Assembly: GCF_014650895.1 (NCBI RefSeq)
Contig: NZ_BMVV01000035.1
Coordinates: forward strand, 1 to 56,228
Source of the DNA: Streptomyces omiyaensis
Lineage (GTDB): Bacteria; Actinomycetota; Actinomycetes; Streptomycetales; Streptomycetaceae
Reading direction: 5' to 3'
DNA: 56,228 nt
The position numbers and the translations under genes are program-made. Below are positions 15,983 through 24,565 of this stretch, piece after piece (the stretch's first letter is position 1; each line of letters starts with the position of its first letter). Under the pieces are notes generated by a model that saw only the letters and a list, made by a program, of their open reading frames with translations, searched no databases and was not told the origin of the DNA.

Positions 15983-17347
15983 TCAGGAACCCTCGCGCCT
16001 GCCACGGCGGAGCGCCCGCCGGGCCCGTGTCCTGCTGCCGTTGAAGAAGTCGTTGAACCGGTCCAGCCCCCAGACGGCCCGGAGGACGAACGGCCGCAAC
16101 AGCAGCGACATCGACGACGAGTACTTCGAGGCGTCCGACCAGATGCCGGCGAGGTCGTCCGACATCTCGCCGTCGACGATGTAGTCGGCGAGCTGATGGG
16201 TCACGTACGGCACCTGGCAGAGGCCGTGGCCGTTGCAGGCCATCGCGTAGAAGACGTTGTCACCCACCTGCCCGGCGACCGACAGCCAGTCCGGGCTGAT
16301 GCCGATCCAACCGCCCCAGGCCCGCTCGATGGCCACGTCGGACAGCGACGGGAACCGGTTGGCCAGGTCCTTCCCCATGTCCCGCACGACAGCGGGATCC
16401 GGGACCCGGTCCGGGAGCGGGTAGGTCTGGCCTCGCTGCGCTTTGCGGACCCCGCAGACGATGGTGTTGCGCTCGGTGAGCCGGTAGTGGGTCATCAACT
16501 GGTGCTGGGTGATGATGCCGGACCGACTGGTCCAGCCGAGCGCGGCGAGCCGCTCCGGCGCGATGGGTTCCGACTCGATCTCGATGACGTACAGCGGCGT
16601 CGCGAGGTTCTTGGGCGTGATGTCCCACTCGCCGCCGTAGACGCTGGTCGCGAGCAGCACCTTGCCGGCCCGCACGGTGCCGTGCGGTGTCGTGATCTCG
16701 ACGGTGCCGCCCGTGCGCCGGACATCGCTCACCCGCGTCCGCTCGAAGACCTTGGCCGGGGACGCGAGCAGTGCGCGGCGCACACCACGGGCGAGCTTGC
16801 CCGGGTTCAGCATCCCGCCGATGGATTCCCGCATCCCGCCCACGAAGCCGGCGGGGAGGCCGAGCTCCTCTCTGCTGCCGACGGTCCCGCCCCCACCGAA
16901 GGCGCGCAGGATCGCCGCCTGGGTACGCACCCTGAGCATCATGAGGGGGGAGACCGCACCCCACACCAGGCCGTTCGCCACGTAGTCGCAGTCGATGTCG
17001 TGCCTCTTGATGAGGTCTTCCACGTAGCGGCCCGCGTGCTCCGCCAGTCTGGCCATGACCGGCATCTTCTTCGGGGACTGGAGGCTGAGCATCCGCAGGT
17101 CGCCGCCCGGCGCCCCGGCGATCTGACCGCCGTTGCGCGAGGCCGAGCCGTAGCCGCAGAACTCGGCCTCCAGCAGGACGACGTCCTGGTCGCGCTCCGC
17201 GAGGCGCAGCGCGGCCGCCATGCCACCCATGCCGCCGCCGATGACGGCGATGTCACAGGTGAGGTCGCCGTCCAGCGCGGGCTGCACGTCGTCCGGCGGG
17301 TCGATCCAGCCGGTGAAGCCGGTGTACTTCGTGCTGTCGGTCCTCAT
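15983..17347 (-). CDS. FAD-dependent amine oxidoreductase (DAO family, PuuB-like)
   Basis: 454 residues from ATG 17347, with AAGGAG upstream. The N-terminus has the Rossmann motif IAVIGGGMGG preceded by PALDGDLTCD and followed by RNGGQIAG, the layout of gamma-glutamylputrescine oxidase (PuuB) and related DAO enzymes. The FAD-closing C-terminal segment has the GNNVF-like VGDNVFYAMACNGHGLCQ. Such enzymes oxidise primary or secondary amines with oxygen to imine and peroxide. It follows the amine dehydrogenase gene by 50 bases on the minus strand and is probably cotranscribed. The true amine substrate is unknown; gamma-glutamyl-amine or N-methyl-amino-acid oxidases are alternatives. Confidence 0.82.
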   Translation of the reverse strand: MRTDSTKYTGFTGWIDPPDDVQPALDGDLTCDIAVIGGGMGGMAAALRLAERDQDVVLLEAEFCGYGSASRNGGQIAGAPGGDLRMLSLQSPKKMPVMARLAEHAGRYVEDLIKRHDIDCDYVANGLVWGAVSPLMMLRVRTQAAILRAFGGGGTVGSREELGLPAGFVGGMRESIGGMLNPGKLARGVRRALLASPAKVFERTRVSDVRRTGGTVEITTPHGTVRAGKVLLATSVYGGEWDITPKNLATPLYVIEIESEPIAPERLAALGWTSRSGIITQHQLMTHYRLTERNTIVCGVRKAQRGQTYPLPDRVPDPAVVRDMGKDLANRFPSLSDVAIERAWGGWIGISPDWLSVAGQVGDNVFYAMACNGHGLCQVPYVTHQLADYIVDGEMSDDLAGIWSDASKYSSSMSLLLRPFVLRAVWGLDRFNDFFNGSRTRARRALRRGRREGS

Positions 17348-17397
17348 GCTGTCCCGATCTCCTTCCAGGTGGGGCGTCCGCCCCACTTCGTGCTCTC

Positions 17398-18462
17398 TCA
17401 GTCCTGAGAAGTCGTGGCCCCGAGTGAGGCCCGGTCCGCTCGCCGCTCTCCCTTGGCCGCGACCGAACGGACGGGCAGGTCCCCCATCGTCAGGAGACCG
17501 GGACGCGCCTCGACGACCGCGGTGGAGGCGTTGACCGCCGCCGCGACGGTGCTGAGGAAGGAATCGAAGCCCACGGAGGAACGGAGGTCGACGACCTGCT
17601 CCTCTCCGACGATCCGGTAGTCGTCGCCCGCGGCCACCTCGTCGGCCGGCTCGAAGAACCCGAACGTGATCTCCAGATCGATCACCACCTCGCCCTTGAG
17701 CACGCCCCGGGCGGCGTGGGTGACCGCCGCGATCTGCCCCGGTTCGATGCGCAGGTGGTCCCCTACGCGCGGCGAAGTCGTCACGACAGCGGGTTCGACC
17801 TCTCCCACGTCCACCGAGTCGAGATCCCATCCGAGCCCTGCCGCGAGCGCCCCGATGGCCTGCTCGAAGCCGTGGTGCCCGACGACCTCGCCCCGGCTGC
17901 GAGCCGTCGCGAACTCGCGCATGGTCAGACCGAGGCCGAACTTCGACAGGATCGCGCCGTAGCGTGACATGTTCGTCCGCCGGCGGATCCGCACGCTCTC
18001 CACGCGCTGGGTCAGTGCGGTCAGGAGGAGAGGAAGGGTGTCCATCAGGACGCCCGGGTTCGCCCCGCTGCCCAGGACGGTCACACCGTGCGCCTTCGCC
18101 GTGTCGTCGAGCCGCCGGGCCAGACCGGGGTGGCTCCGCCATGGATGGGCCAGCTCTTCGCAGATGCTCAGGACGTTGTACGAACGTTCCAGCAGCGGCA
18201 GCAGGACGTCGGCCGCCCTGTGCAGATCCGAGACGGTCGCCACGATCGCGAGGTCGGCGGCGGGCAGCTCGGCCGGGTCGCTCACGACGACGACACCGTT
18301 CGCGACGCCGCCGAGGAGCACTCCGAGGTCCTGACCGACCACGCGGGGGTGCCGGTCCGCCGCTCCCACGATCTCCACGTCCGCGCGTCGCAGCAAGGAA
18401 GAGGCGATGGCCCGGCCAGTGGCACCGAGCCCCACCACGACAGTCCGATTCTTCAACGTCAC
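17398..18462 (-). CDS. 2,4-diaminopentanoate-dehydrogenase-like amine dehydrogenase (DapB-type fold)
   Basis: 354 residues from GTG 18462; a TTG at 18456 has better spacing to the GAGGGAG and may be the true start. The N-terminus VVVGLGATGRAIASSLLRR is an NAD(P)-binding Rossmann motif as in dihydrodipicolinate-reductase-like proteins, and LGSGANPGVLMDTLPLLL matches the 2,4-diaminopentanoate dehydrogenase group. These enzymes oxidatively deaminate a C4-amine to a ketone with NAD(P). It is headed by copy A of a conserved intergenic element. A decayed fragment of a second copy lies at 20320-20410. Confidence 0.75.
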   Translation of the reverse strand: MTLKNRTVVVGLGATGRAIASSLLRRADVEIVGAADRHPRVVGQDLGVLLGGVANGVVVVSDPAELPAADLAIVATVSDLHRAADVLLPLLERSYNVLSICEELAHPWRSHPGLARRLDDTAKAHGVTVLGSGANPGVLMDTLPLLLTALTQRVESVRIRRRTNMSRYGAILSKFGLGLTMREFATARSRGEVVGHHGFEQAIGALAAGLGWDLDSVDVGEVEPAVVTTSPRVGDHLRIEPGQIAAVTHAARGVLKGEVVIDLEITFGFFEPADEVAAGDDYRIVGEEQVVDLRSSVGFDSFLSTVAAAVNASTAVVEARPGLLTMGDLPVRSVAAKGERRADRASLGATTSQD

Positions 18463-18540
18463 TCCCTCGGGCGCCTCGGTCGGCCCGCCCGCGACACGGT
18501 GCTCGGTGAAACCGGACTTCGCCGGTGGCGGTTGCCTGGT

Positions 18541-18620
18541 ACCCCACTGTCACGGGCCACGGCCGTGGTGAGAACGACACTGGGCACCGGCTTCCTCCGG
18601 GGGCGGTGCACGGTGCACAG
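18541..18620 (-). promoter_or_regulatory. conserved ~80-bp intergenic element, copy A
   Basis: Read on the minus strand it begins CTGTGCACCGTGCACCG, has GGTGCCCAGTGTCGTTCTC 15 bases later, and ends with GACAGTGGGGT. Order and spacing match copies B (20614) and C (37818), with one base fewer in the last spacer. The GTGCAC(C/G)GTGCAC palindrome is at 18606-18618. It lies about 80-160 bases upstream of the amine dehydrogenase start, in the same orientation as copies B and C to their genes. Confidence 0.75.
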
Positions 18621-18663
18621 ACCGGCCGCGCCCTTGCGGCTCATGAGCTGACCGGCACGTCGC

Positions 18664-20112
18664 TCAGAGGCGCTCGTAGACATCCGGTCGGCGCGCGCGC
18701 AGGACGAGGGCCTGCACCGCGCCGGCCACGGCCGAGAGGGCGACGAGGCCGCCGATCACCCAGGCACCCGTGGTGGTGCCGACAAGAAGCGGGAAGTTGG
18801 CGACCATCATGCAGACCACGCAGGCCAGGCCGAGGAAGGCGACGGCCGGGGCCACGACCGTCCGCCACACCGACGGCCGCCCGTCGGTGCGCCGGAAGAA
18901 GCCGACGACGGCGAGGCTGGTGGCCGCCATCAGCAGGACGATGCCGAGCGTGGCGGCGCCGGAGAACCAGGCGTAGAGGTCCCCGATCGGGTCGAGGCCG
19001 AGCGAGGCGACGACGAGCGTGGTGACGAACGCGACCGCCGAGGCGACGGCCGAGGACGCCGACGGTGCGCGGTGCCGGGGGTGGACGACGCTCAGCGACG
19101 CCGGAAGCGCGCCGGCCCGGGACAGCGCGAACTGGTAGCGCGTCACGACGTTGTGAAAGGCCAGTACGCAAGCGAACTGGCTGGTGATCAGCAGGAGTTG
19201 CATGGCGTCGGCCCAGACGGACCCCACGTAGCTCCGCGTCAGCGTGAGGACCAGGCCCTCGGGGTCGGCCTGCGCGGCTCCGACCACCGAGTCGACGCCG
19301 GCCCCCACCACGATCGCCCACACGGTGAACGAGTAGAAGGCTCCGATCACCAGGATCGCGATGTACGTCGCCCGCGGGACCGTGACGTCGGGGTCCTTCG
19401 CCTCGTGGCGGAACACGGCCGTCGCCTCGAAGCCGATGAACCCGAAGAGGGCGAACATGACGCCGAGGCCCAGGGAGCCGGTGCCCACGATCGAGGGCGA
19501 CACCGGCTCGGCCGTCAGTCCGTGGGCGCCGCCGTGGCCCACGATGCCGAGGTCCAGGACCAGGAGCAGCAGGGATTCCAGCACCAGCACGGCACCGAGC
19601 ACCTTGGCGCTCAGTTCGATGTCGCGGTAGCCCAGGAAGGCGATGACGCCCAGCGAGACGAGCGCCCAGGCCCACCACGGGGAGCCGACGTCGGCGTACC
19701 GCTCGATGACGTTGCTCGCGGCGACCCCGACATAGGCGTTCACCCCGACGAGAAGCAGCGTGTAGGAGAAGAGTGCGAGGGTCGCTGCCGAGAGGCCGGG
19801 TATGCGGCCGAGCCCCGCCTGGACGTAGGCGTAGAAGGCGCCCGCGTCGCGTACCCGTCCGGCCATCAGTGTGAAGCCGACCGCGAAGACCAGCAGAAGC
19901 ACGGTGGACAGCGCGAAGTACAGCGGCATCCCCGGGCTGCCGCTCACGGCGAGGGCGAGCGGCACCCCGCCGGCCACGAGGCCGAGCGGTGCCGCCGCGG
20001 CGACGACCATGAAAACGATCTGCGACACGCCGAGCCCACGGTGGAGCGGGTTGCCCGATCCCGCTTCACCGCCGGGTGCTTCGGCGTGCCCTGTCTTGGA
20101 GAGGTCGGTCAT
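18664..20112 (-). CDS. APC-family amino acid/amine permease
   Basis: 482 residues with about 12 hydrophobic helices, inner membrane. The start of TM1, IVFMVVAAAAPLGLVAGGVP, and the FALFGFIGFEATAVF helix are typical of the APC superfamily. ATG 20112 has AAAGG upstream; the open frame continues to 20457 but that part is intergenic. It would import an amino acid or amine by proton symport. It lies between the amine dehydrogenase/oxidase genes and the BVMO operon, so it is the best candidate for substrate uptake. It has its own upstream palindrome at 20424-20452. Confidence 0.85.
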   Translation of the reverse strand: MTDLSKTGHAEAPGGEAGSGNPLHRGLGVSQIVFMVVAAAAPLGLVAGGVPLALAVSGSPGMPLYFALSTVLLLVFAVGFTLMAGRVRDAGAFYAYVQAGLGRIPGLSAATLALFSYTLLLVGVNAYVGVAASNVIERYADVGSPWWAWALVSLGVIAFLGYRDIELSAKVLGAVLVLESLLLLVLDLGIVGHGGAHGLTAEPVSPSIVGTGSLGLGVMFALFGFIGFEATAVFRHEAKDPDVTVPRATYIAILVIGAFYSFTVWAIVVGAGVDSVVGAAQADPEGLVLTLTRSYVGSVWADAMQLLLITSQFACVLAFHNVVTRYQFALSRAGALPASLSVVHPRHRAPSASSAVASAVAFVTTLVVASLGLDPIGDLYAWFSGAATLGIVLLMAATSLAVVGFFRRTDGRPSVWRTVVAPAVAFLGLACVVCMMVANFPLLVGTTTGAWVIGGLVALSAVAGAVQALVLRARRPDVYERL

Positions 20113-20319
20113 CGCGATCACCTTTCGGCTCACGGGCCGGTACCGGCTCGTCATGGGTGGGTGAAGGAGTGCGTGGAGCGGTACGCCTGCGCGAACGAAC
20201 GGGTGCGGGTCCCTCGCGGTGGCTGGGCCGGGGCGGCAGGAGGTGGCTCCTCCCGCCCGAGAAGACGCGGCCCCGTATGGGTTCCGGGTCGCCGGCCGCT
20301 TCCGCTCGGCCGCGATCGG
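20113..20319. other. upstream region of the permease gene
   Basis: Non-coding stretch between the permease start and the dehydrogenase remnant. Nothing else recognised. Confidence 0.4.
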
Positions 20320-20410
20320 GGGAGTGACGGCGGCGATCCCTCTCCAGCTCGATACGCCTGTGGGCCCCGCTACGCGGCGAGGTCGTGACGACAGCGGGTT
20401 TGACCTCTGC
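20320..20410 (-). pseudogene. fragment of a second amine dehydrogenase gene
   Basis: The minus strand reads EVKPAVVTTSPRSGAHRRIE, then, after a frame shift, RGIAAVT. The intact gene at 17398-18462 reads EVEPAVVTTSPRVGDHLRIE followed by PGQIAAVT. At DNA level the match continues across 17716-17800 versus 20320-20407, with a few indels. The fragment has no start or stop of its own. It appears to be the remains of a duplicated copy, directly downstream (minus strand) of the palindrome at 20424-20452. Confidence 0.75.
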
Positions 20411-20423
20411 ACATGACCTCGAC

Positions 20424-20452
20424 CCCGCTGTTTAGTACCACTAAACAGCGGG
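20424..20452. promoter_or_regulatory. palindromic operator, copy 2 (perfect)
   Basis: 13-bp perfect arms, CCCGCTGTTTAGT (20424-20436) and ACTAAACAGCGGG (20440-20452), around ACC. It matches the site at 15030-15056. It lies between the divergent permease (start 20112) and BVMO (start 20724) genes. A perfect stem of this size could also form a terminator-like hairpin, but its location between divergent starts and the second copy argue for an operator. Confidence 0.75.
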
Positions 20453-20613
20453 AGCAAACCTCACCCCCTCGGCCTTGCTCCCGCAATGGTGCGCCAGCAA
20501 GACGCCGCTGGACGGTCGTCTCCGACCGCCCTCCCGGAAGGGCCGGGCCGCAGGCTCGACCGGGGTCTCCGCCCGAACGTCGGACACCGTACGGGCGCAA
20601 CGGCCCGGTCCGC

Positions 20614-20723
20614 CTGTGCATCGTGCACCGAGCCCTGGCGAAGGAGGTGCCCGCTGTCGTTCTCGCAGGCGGTCGCGGCTCGCGACAGTGAGGTAACCGC
20701 CACAGGAACAGCGAGGAAACGCC
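20614..20723 (+). promoter_or_regulatory. conserved ~80-bp intergenic element, copy B, with BVMO leader
   Basis: Core 20614-20694: CTGTGCATCGTGCACCG, then GGTGCCCGCTGTCGTTCTC, then GCGACAGTGAGG. The palindrome GTGCA-TCG-TGCAC is at 20616-20628. TGTCG and CGACA also form an inverted pair. The match to copy C continues through CCACAGGAACA and GGAAACGCC right up to the BVMO ATG. By hand alignment B and C agree at roughly 80-85% of core positions. Confidence 0.8.
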
Positions 20724-22259
20724 ATGACAGCTGAGGTGTTGGACGCCGTCGAGGAATTCGACGTGGTGATCATCGGAGCCGGAATCTCCGGGATCGGCGC
20801 GGCCACCTATTTCAGCCGGGAGCTGCCCGACAAGTCGCTCGCCGTACTGGAAGCGCGCGACGACATCGGAGGCACGTGGGACCTGTTCCGCTATCCCGGC
20901 ATCCGCTCGGACTCCGACCTCCACACGTTCGGATACGCGTTCAAGCCCTGGCGCCACGAAGCCGCGATCGCCGACGCTCCCCTCATCAAGGAGTACCTCC
21001 ACGAGACCGTCGAGGAGAACGGCCTGGAGCGCGTCCTCAGGCTCGGCCACCGGGTCGTCCGCGCGGAGTGGTCCACGGCGGACTCACGGTGGACCCTCAC
21101 CGTCCAGACGTCGGACTCCGCCACGGGAGCGACCCGGACCAGGACGATCCACGCGGGATGGGTCTTCGCCGCCACCGGCTACTACCGGTACGACGAGGGG
21201 TTCTCCCCGGAGTTCCAGGGACGGGAGGACTTCGAGGGCCGGATCGTCCATCCGCAGCACTGGCCCGAGGGACTCGACTACAGCGGCAAGAAGGTCGTCG
21301 TCATCGGCAGCGGCGCGACCGCGATCACTCTGGTGCCGGCCATGACCACCGGGGCGGGCGCCGCCCGGCACGTGACGATGCTGCAGCGCACCCCCACCTA
21401 CGTCATGGCGCTCCCCCGCGTCGACAAGGTCGCCCTGGCGCTCACGAAGCTGCTCGGGGAAGAGCGCGGGTACGCCGTGACGCGGTTCAAGAACATCTGG
21501 ACCGAACACGCCGTCGTGAAGGGCCTGCGGACCTTCCCCGAGGCAGGACGGGCCTTCATCCGGCGCGAGAACGTCAAGCGCCTTCCCAAGGGGTTCGACG
21601 TCGACAAGCACTTCAACCCGCCGTACGACCCGTGGGACCAGCGGGTGTGCGTGGCACCGAACGGCGACTTCTTCGACGCGATCAAGGACGGAAGGGCCTC
21701 CGTCGTCACCGACGCCGTGGCGCGGTTCAGCAAGCGCGGCATCGTCCTGGCGTCGGGCGAGGAGTTGGAAGCCGACATCATCGTCACCGCGACGGGGCTG
21801 AACCTGCGGCTCTTCGACGGCATGCCCCTCGTGGTCGACGGGCACCAGGTCGACATCGCGGACGCGCTCTGTTACCGCGGCATGCTGCTGAGCGGGATGC
21901 CTAACTGGGCGATGGCGATCGGCTACACCACCTCGTCCTGGACGCTCAAGGTGAGCCTGATGTGCCGTTACTTCATCGATCTCGTCAGGCACATGGACGC
22001 CCGCGGATACGACACGGTGGTTCCGGTCGCGCCGCCGGGAACGGACCGCAGGCCCGTCATGGACCTCCAGGCCGGGTACGCCAAGCGCGGCGAGAAGCTC
22101 CTGCCCAAGCAGGGCCCCGAGAAGCCCTGGCGGATGGCGATGTCCTACCCCGAGGACGCCAGGGCGCTGCGCGGCCCGGTGGCCGACGAGAACCTCCGGT
22201 TCGGCGCCCGCCGGGCGGCCGCGCCGGCGTCCGGCGGGAGGCGAGCCACCCGTGCCTGA
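20724..22259 (+). CDS. type I Baeyer-Villiger monooxygenase (EthA/MymA-like)
   Basis: 511 residues. Two dinucleotide motifs, GAGISG (18-23, FAD) and GSGATA (195-200, NADPH), flank the BVMO fingerprint FEGRIVHPQHWP (170-181). It inserts one oxygen atom next to a ketone to give an ester or lactone. The sequence resembles mycobacterial EthA and MymA more than cyclohexanone monooxygenase. Copy B of the conserved element ends directly at its ATG. The hydrolase GTG overlaps its end by 8 bases, an efficient pairing for opening the ester product. Substrate is inferred to be a ketone made by the amine-oxidising enzymes. Confidence 0.92.
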   Translation: MTAEVLDAVEEFDVVIIGAGISGIGAATYFSRELPDKSLAVLEARDDIGGTWDLFRYPGIRSDSDLHTFGYAFKPWRHEAAIADAPLIKEYLHETVEENGLERVLRLGHRVVRAEWSTADSRWTLTVQTSDSATGATRTRTIHAGWVFAATGYYRYDEGFSPEFQGREDFEGRIVHPQHWPEGLDYSGKKVVVIGSGATAITLVPAMTTGAGAARHVTMLQRTPTYVMALPRVDKVALALTKLLGEERGYAVTRFKNIWTEHAVVKGLRTFPEAGRAFIRRENVKRLPKGFDVDKHFNPPYDPWDQRVCVAPNGDFFDAIKDGRASVVTDAVARFSKRGIVLASGEELEADIIVTATGLNLRLFDGMPLVVDGHQVDIADALCYRGMLLSGMPNWAMAIGYTTSSWTLKVSLMCRYFIDLVRHMDARGYDTVVPVAPPGTDRRPVMDLQAGYAKRGEKLLPKQGPEKPWRMAMSYPEDARALRGPVADENLRFGARRAAAPASGGRRATRA

Positions 22260-23187
22260 GACGAGCGCCGTCGAGAGCGCCGACCAGTACGCGACCCTGC
22301 CGTCCGGGATGACGATCTGCTTCCGGGACCACGGCGACAAGGACGACCCCGTGATGCTGCTCATCGCGGGCCTGGGCGAAGACCTCACCTTCTGGACCGA
22401 CTCGTTCGTCGGCTCCCTCGTCGCCCACGGTTTCCGGGTCGTCGCGATCGACAACCGTGACGCGGGCCAGTCGACGTTCGTCGCCGCGCCCCCGCCCGGG
22501 ACCTGGCGTCAGATCGCCGCGCGTCCGCGCGGCGACGCGTACACGCTGGCCGACATGGCCCAGGACGCCGTCGGCGTACTCGACCACCTCGGGATCGCGC
22601 GGGCGCACCTGGTCGGACGGTCGATGGGAGGGATGATCGCGCAGACGATCGCGGCCACCGCACCCGAGCGGGTCCTGTCGCTGGCCTCCCTCTACTCCAC
22701 GACCGGGGCGCGCAAGGTCGGTCAGCCGGCCCTGTCGACGATCCGGCTCCTCGCCGCCCCGCCGGCGAGGAACAGGACCGCGGCGGTCCGTGCCCACCTG
22801 AGGCTCACCCGGCACGTCGCGGGAACGGACCACCCCATCGACGACGCGGCCGAGGCGGCCATCGCGGCGCGCGGCTGGGACCGCAGCGCCGGCGACCCGG
22901 CGGCCGGCACGGCGCGCCAGATCCAGGCCATCCAGCGCTCCGGGGACCGGACGGCCCAGCTGAGCCGGATCACCGCCCCGACGCTGGTCGTCCACGGCGC
23001 CCGGGACCCGCTGGTGCACCCGAGCGGTGGCGCCGCGACCGTCAGGGCGATCCGCTCGGCCCAGCACGTGGTCATTCCCGGCATGGGCCATCACCTCCCC
23101 GAGTCCCTCGTCGGCCCCGTCACGACCTACATCGCGCAACACGCGAACCGCGTGGGTGAAGGAGGCAGCCATGTCCGGATCTCGTGA
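22252..23187 (+). CDS. alpha/beta hydrolase (ester/lactone hydrolase)
   Basis: 311 residues from GTG 22252, with GGGAGG upstream. Nucleophile S124 is in GRSMGG; the acid is likely in VHGARDPLVHP and the histidine in GMGHHLPE. The oxyanion HG-equivalent is in LLIAGLGEDLTFW. It probably hydrolyses the ester or lactone made by the BVMO, as hydrolases do in mymA-like and cyclic ketone clusters. It overlaps the BVMO gene by 8 bases and the amine oxidase gene by 17 bases. Confidence 0.87.
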   Translation: MPETSAVESADQYATLPSGMTICFRDHGDKDDPVMLLIAGLGEDLTFWTDSFVGSLVAHGFRVVAIDNRDAGQSTFVAAPPPGTWRQIAARPRGDAYTLADMAQDAVGVLDHLGIARAHLVGRSMGGMIAQTIAATAPERVLSLASLYSTTGARKVGQPALSTIRLLAAPPARNRTAAVRAHLRLTRHVAGTDHPIDDAAEAAIAARGWDRSAGDPAAGTARQIQAIQRSGDRTAQLSRITAPTLVVHGARDPLVHPSGGAATVRAIRSAQHVVIPGMGHHLPESLVGPVTTYIAQHANRVGEGGSHVRIS

Positions 23188-24565
23188 GCCCCGCTCCGGG
23201 AACACCACGGTCGACGTCGTGGTCGTCGGTGCCGGTTTCGCCGGTCTGAGCGCGGCGGAGCGGCTGGTGAGCACGGGGCGGTCCGTCCTGGTCGTGGAAG
23301 GCCGCGACCGGGTCGGAGGCCGCTCGCTCTCCGGCGAGGTGGCCGGCGTGAAGGTCGACCTCGGAGCGACCTGGGTGGCCCGGCGCCACACCGCCGTCCG
23401 GGACCTCGCGAGCCGGGTGGGGTGCACCACCACCGACCAGTTCGCCCAGGGGCGCAACGTGCTGTGGATGGCGGGCCGGCGCCGCACCTACAGCGGCACC
23501 ATTCCCAAGGTCTCCCCCGCGGCCCTGGTGGACATGGCGCGCATGCAGGCGGCGGTGAACAAGCTGGTCGCGACCGTCGACGTGGACGCGGCGTGGGAGA
23601 CGCCGGGGGCCGGCCGCCTCGACGCCCTCTCGTTCGGCGAGTGGCTCGACCGGAAGAACGCGCTGCCCGGCACCCGCGCGCTGATGACCGTCATCAGCAA
23701 GGTGCAGTGGGGCTGCACCCCGGGAGACGTCTCCCTGCTGCACGCACTGCGCTACATCCGTTCGGCGGGCGGGCTCGACCACATGCTGGACGTCGAGGGC
23801 GGCCAGCAGCAGGACCGGATCGTCGAGACCACCCAGGAGATCGCCCGGCGGGTGGCGGAGCGGCTCGGCGACCGCGTGCGCCTGGAGACACCGGTGCGCC
23901 GCATCGCACAGGACGACGACGGCGTCACCGTCCGCACCGACTCCGGCGAGATCCGGGCCCGGTACGCGATCGTCACGGCCTCGCCGGCGCACCGCGCCGC
24001 CATCGCCTTCGAGCCCGCTCTGTCCGAACGGGGCGAAGGGCTCACGCGGACCTGGCGCATGGGCGTGCTGAGCAAGGCGTTCGTGGCCTACGAGAGGCCG
24101 TTCTGGAGGGCGGAGGGCTGTTCCGGTGAGGCGGTGACCGACACCGGGACCGTGTTCATCACCTTCGACGTGTCCCCCGCCCCCGGCGGACCGGGCGTCC
24201 TGATGGCCTTCTGCGATCCGCGCGTCTTCGACGGCTTCGGCCCCGGGGCCCGGCGCGACCGGGTGGTCCGGCAGCTCGCCGACCTCTACGGTCCGCGGGC
24301 GCTCGCCCCGATCGACTACGTGGACCACTGCTGGGGAGCGGAGCCCTTCGCCCCGGGCGGCCCCAATCCCGCCGTCGCCCCCTACGCGACCACGAGCTTC
24401 GGCAAGGCGCTGAGCGAGCCCCACGGGCGCGTCCACTGGGCGGGCTCCGAAACCGCCGGCGAATGGGCCGGAACCATGAACGGCGCGGTTCTGACGGGCC
24501 AGCGCACCGCCGAGAGCGTCCTCACCCTGCTGACTCGCGACGTCCGAGAGGGGGCGTCCCGATGA
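23171..24565 (+). CDS. flavin monoamine oxidase family protein
   Basis: 464 residues. N-terminal FAD motif VVVVGAGFAGLSAAERL with the downstream GRDRVGGR, then GATWVARRHTAVRDL. The C-terminal FAD segment WAGSETAGEWAGTMNGAV is the MAO-family closing motif. Members oxidise amines (or act as L-amino acid, putrescine or nicotine oxidases). The usual covalent-flavin cysteine motif is not evident, so FAD may be non-covalent. GAAGGAGG precedes the ATG, and the stop overlaps the next ATG (ATGA). It is embedded in the BVMO operon, which points to an amine substrate for the pathway. Confidence 0.85.
   Translation: MSGSREPRSGNTTVDVVVVGAGFAGLSAAERLVSTGRSVLVVEGRDRVGGRSLSGEVAGVKVDLGATWVARRHTAVRDLASRVGCTTTDQFAQGRNVLWMAGRRRTYSGTIPKVSPAALVDMARMQAAVNKLVATVDVDAAWETPGAGRLDALSFGEWLDRKNALPGTRALMTVISKVQWGCTPGDVSLLHALRYIRSAGGLDHMLDVEGGQQQDRIVETTQEIARRVAERLGDRVRLETPVRRIAQDDDGVTVRTDSGEIRARYAIVTASPAHRAAIAFEPALSERGEGLTRTWRMGVLSKAFVAYERPFWRAEGCSGEAVTDTGTVFITFDVSPAPGGPGVLMAFCDPRVFDGFGPGARRDRVVRQLADLYGPRALAPIDYVDHCWGAEPFAPGGPNPAVAPYATTSFGKALSEPHGRVHWAGSETAGEWAGTMNGAVLTGQRTAESVLTLLTRDVREGASR

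Noticed and set aside
20424..20452. Perfect palindrome read as a transcription terminator
   Set aside because: It lies between divergent start codons rather than after a gene, and a related copy lies in another divergent promoter region.
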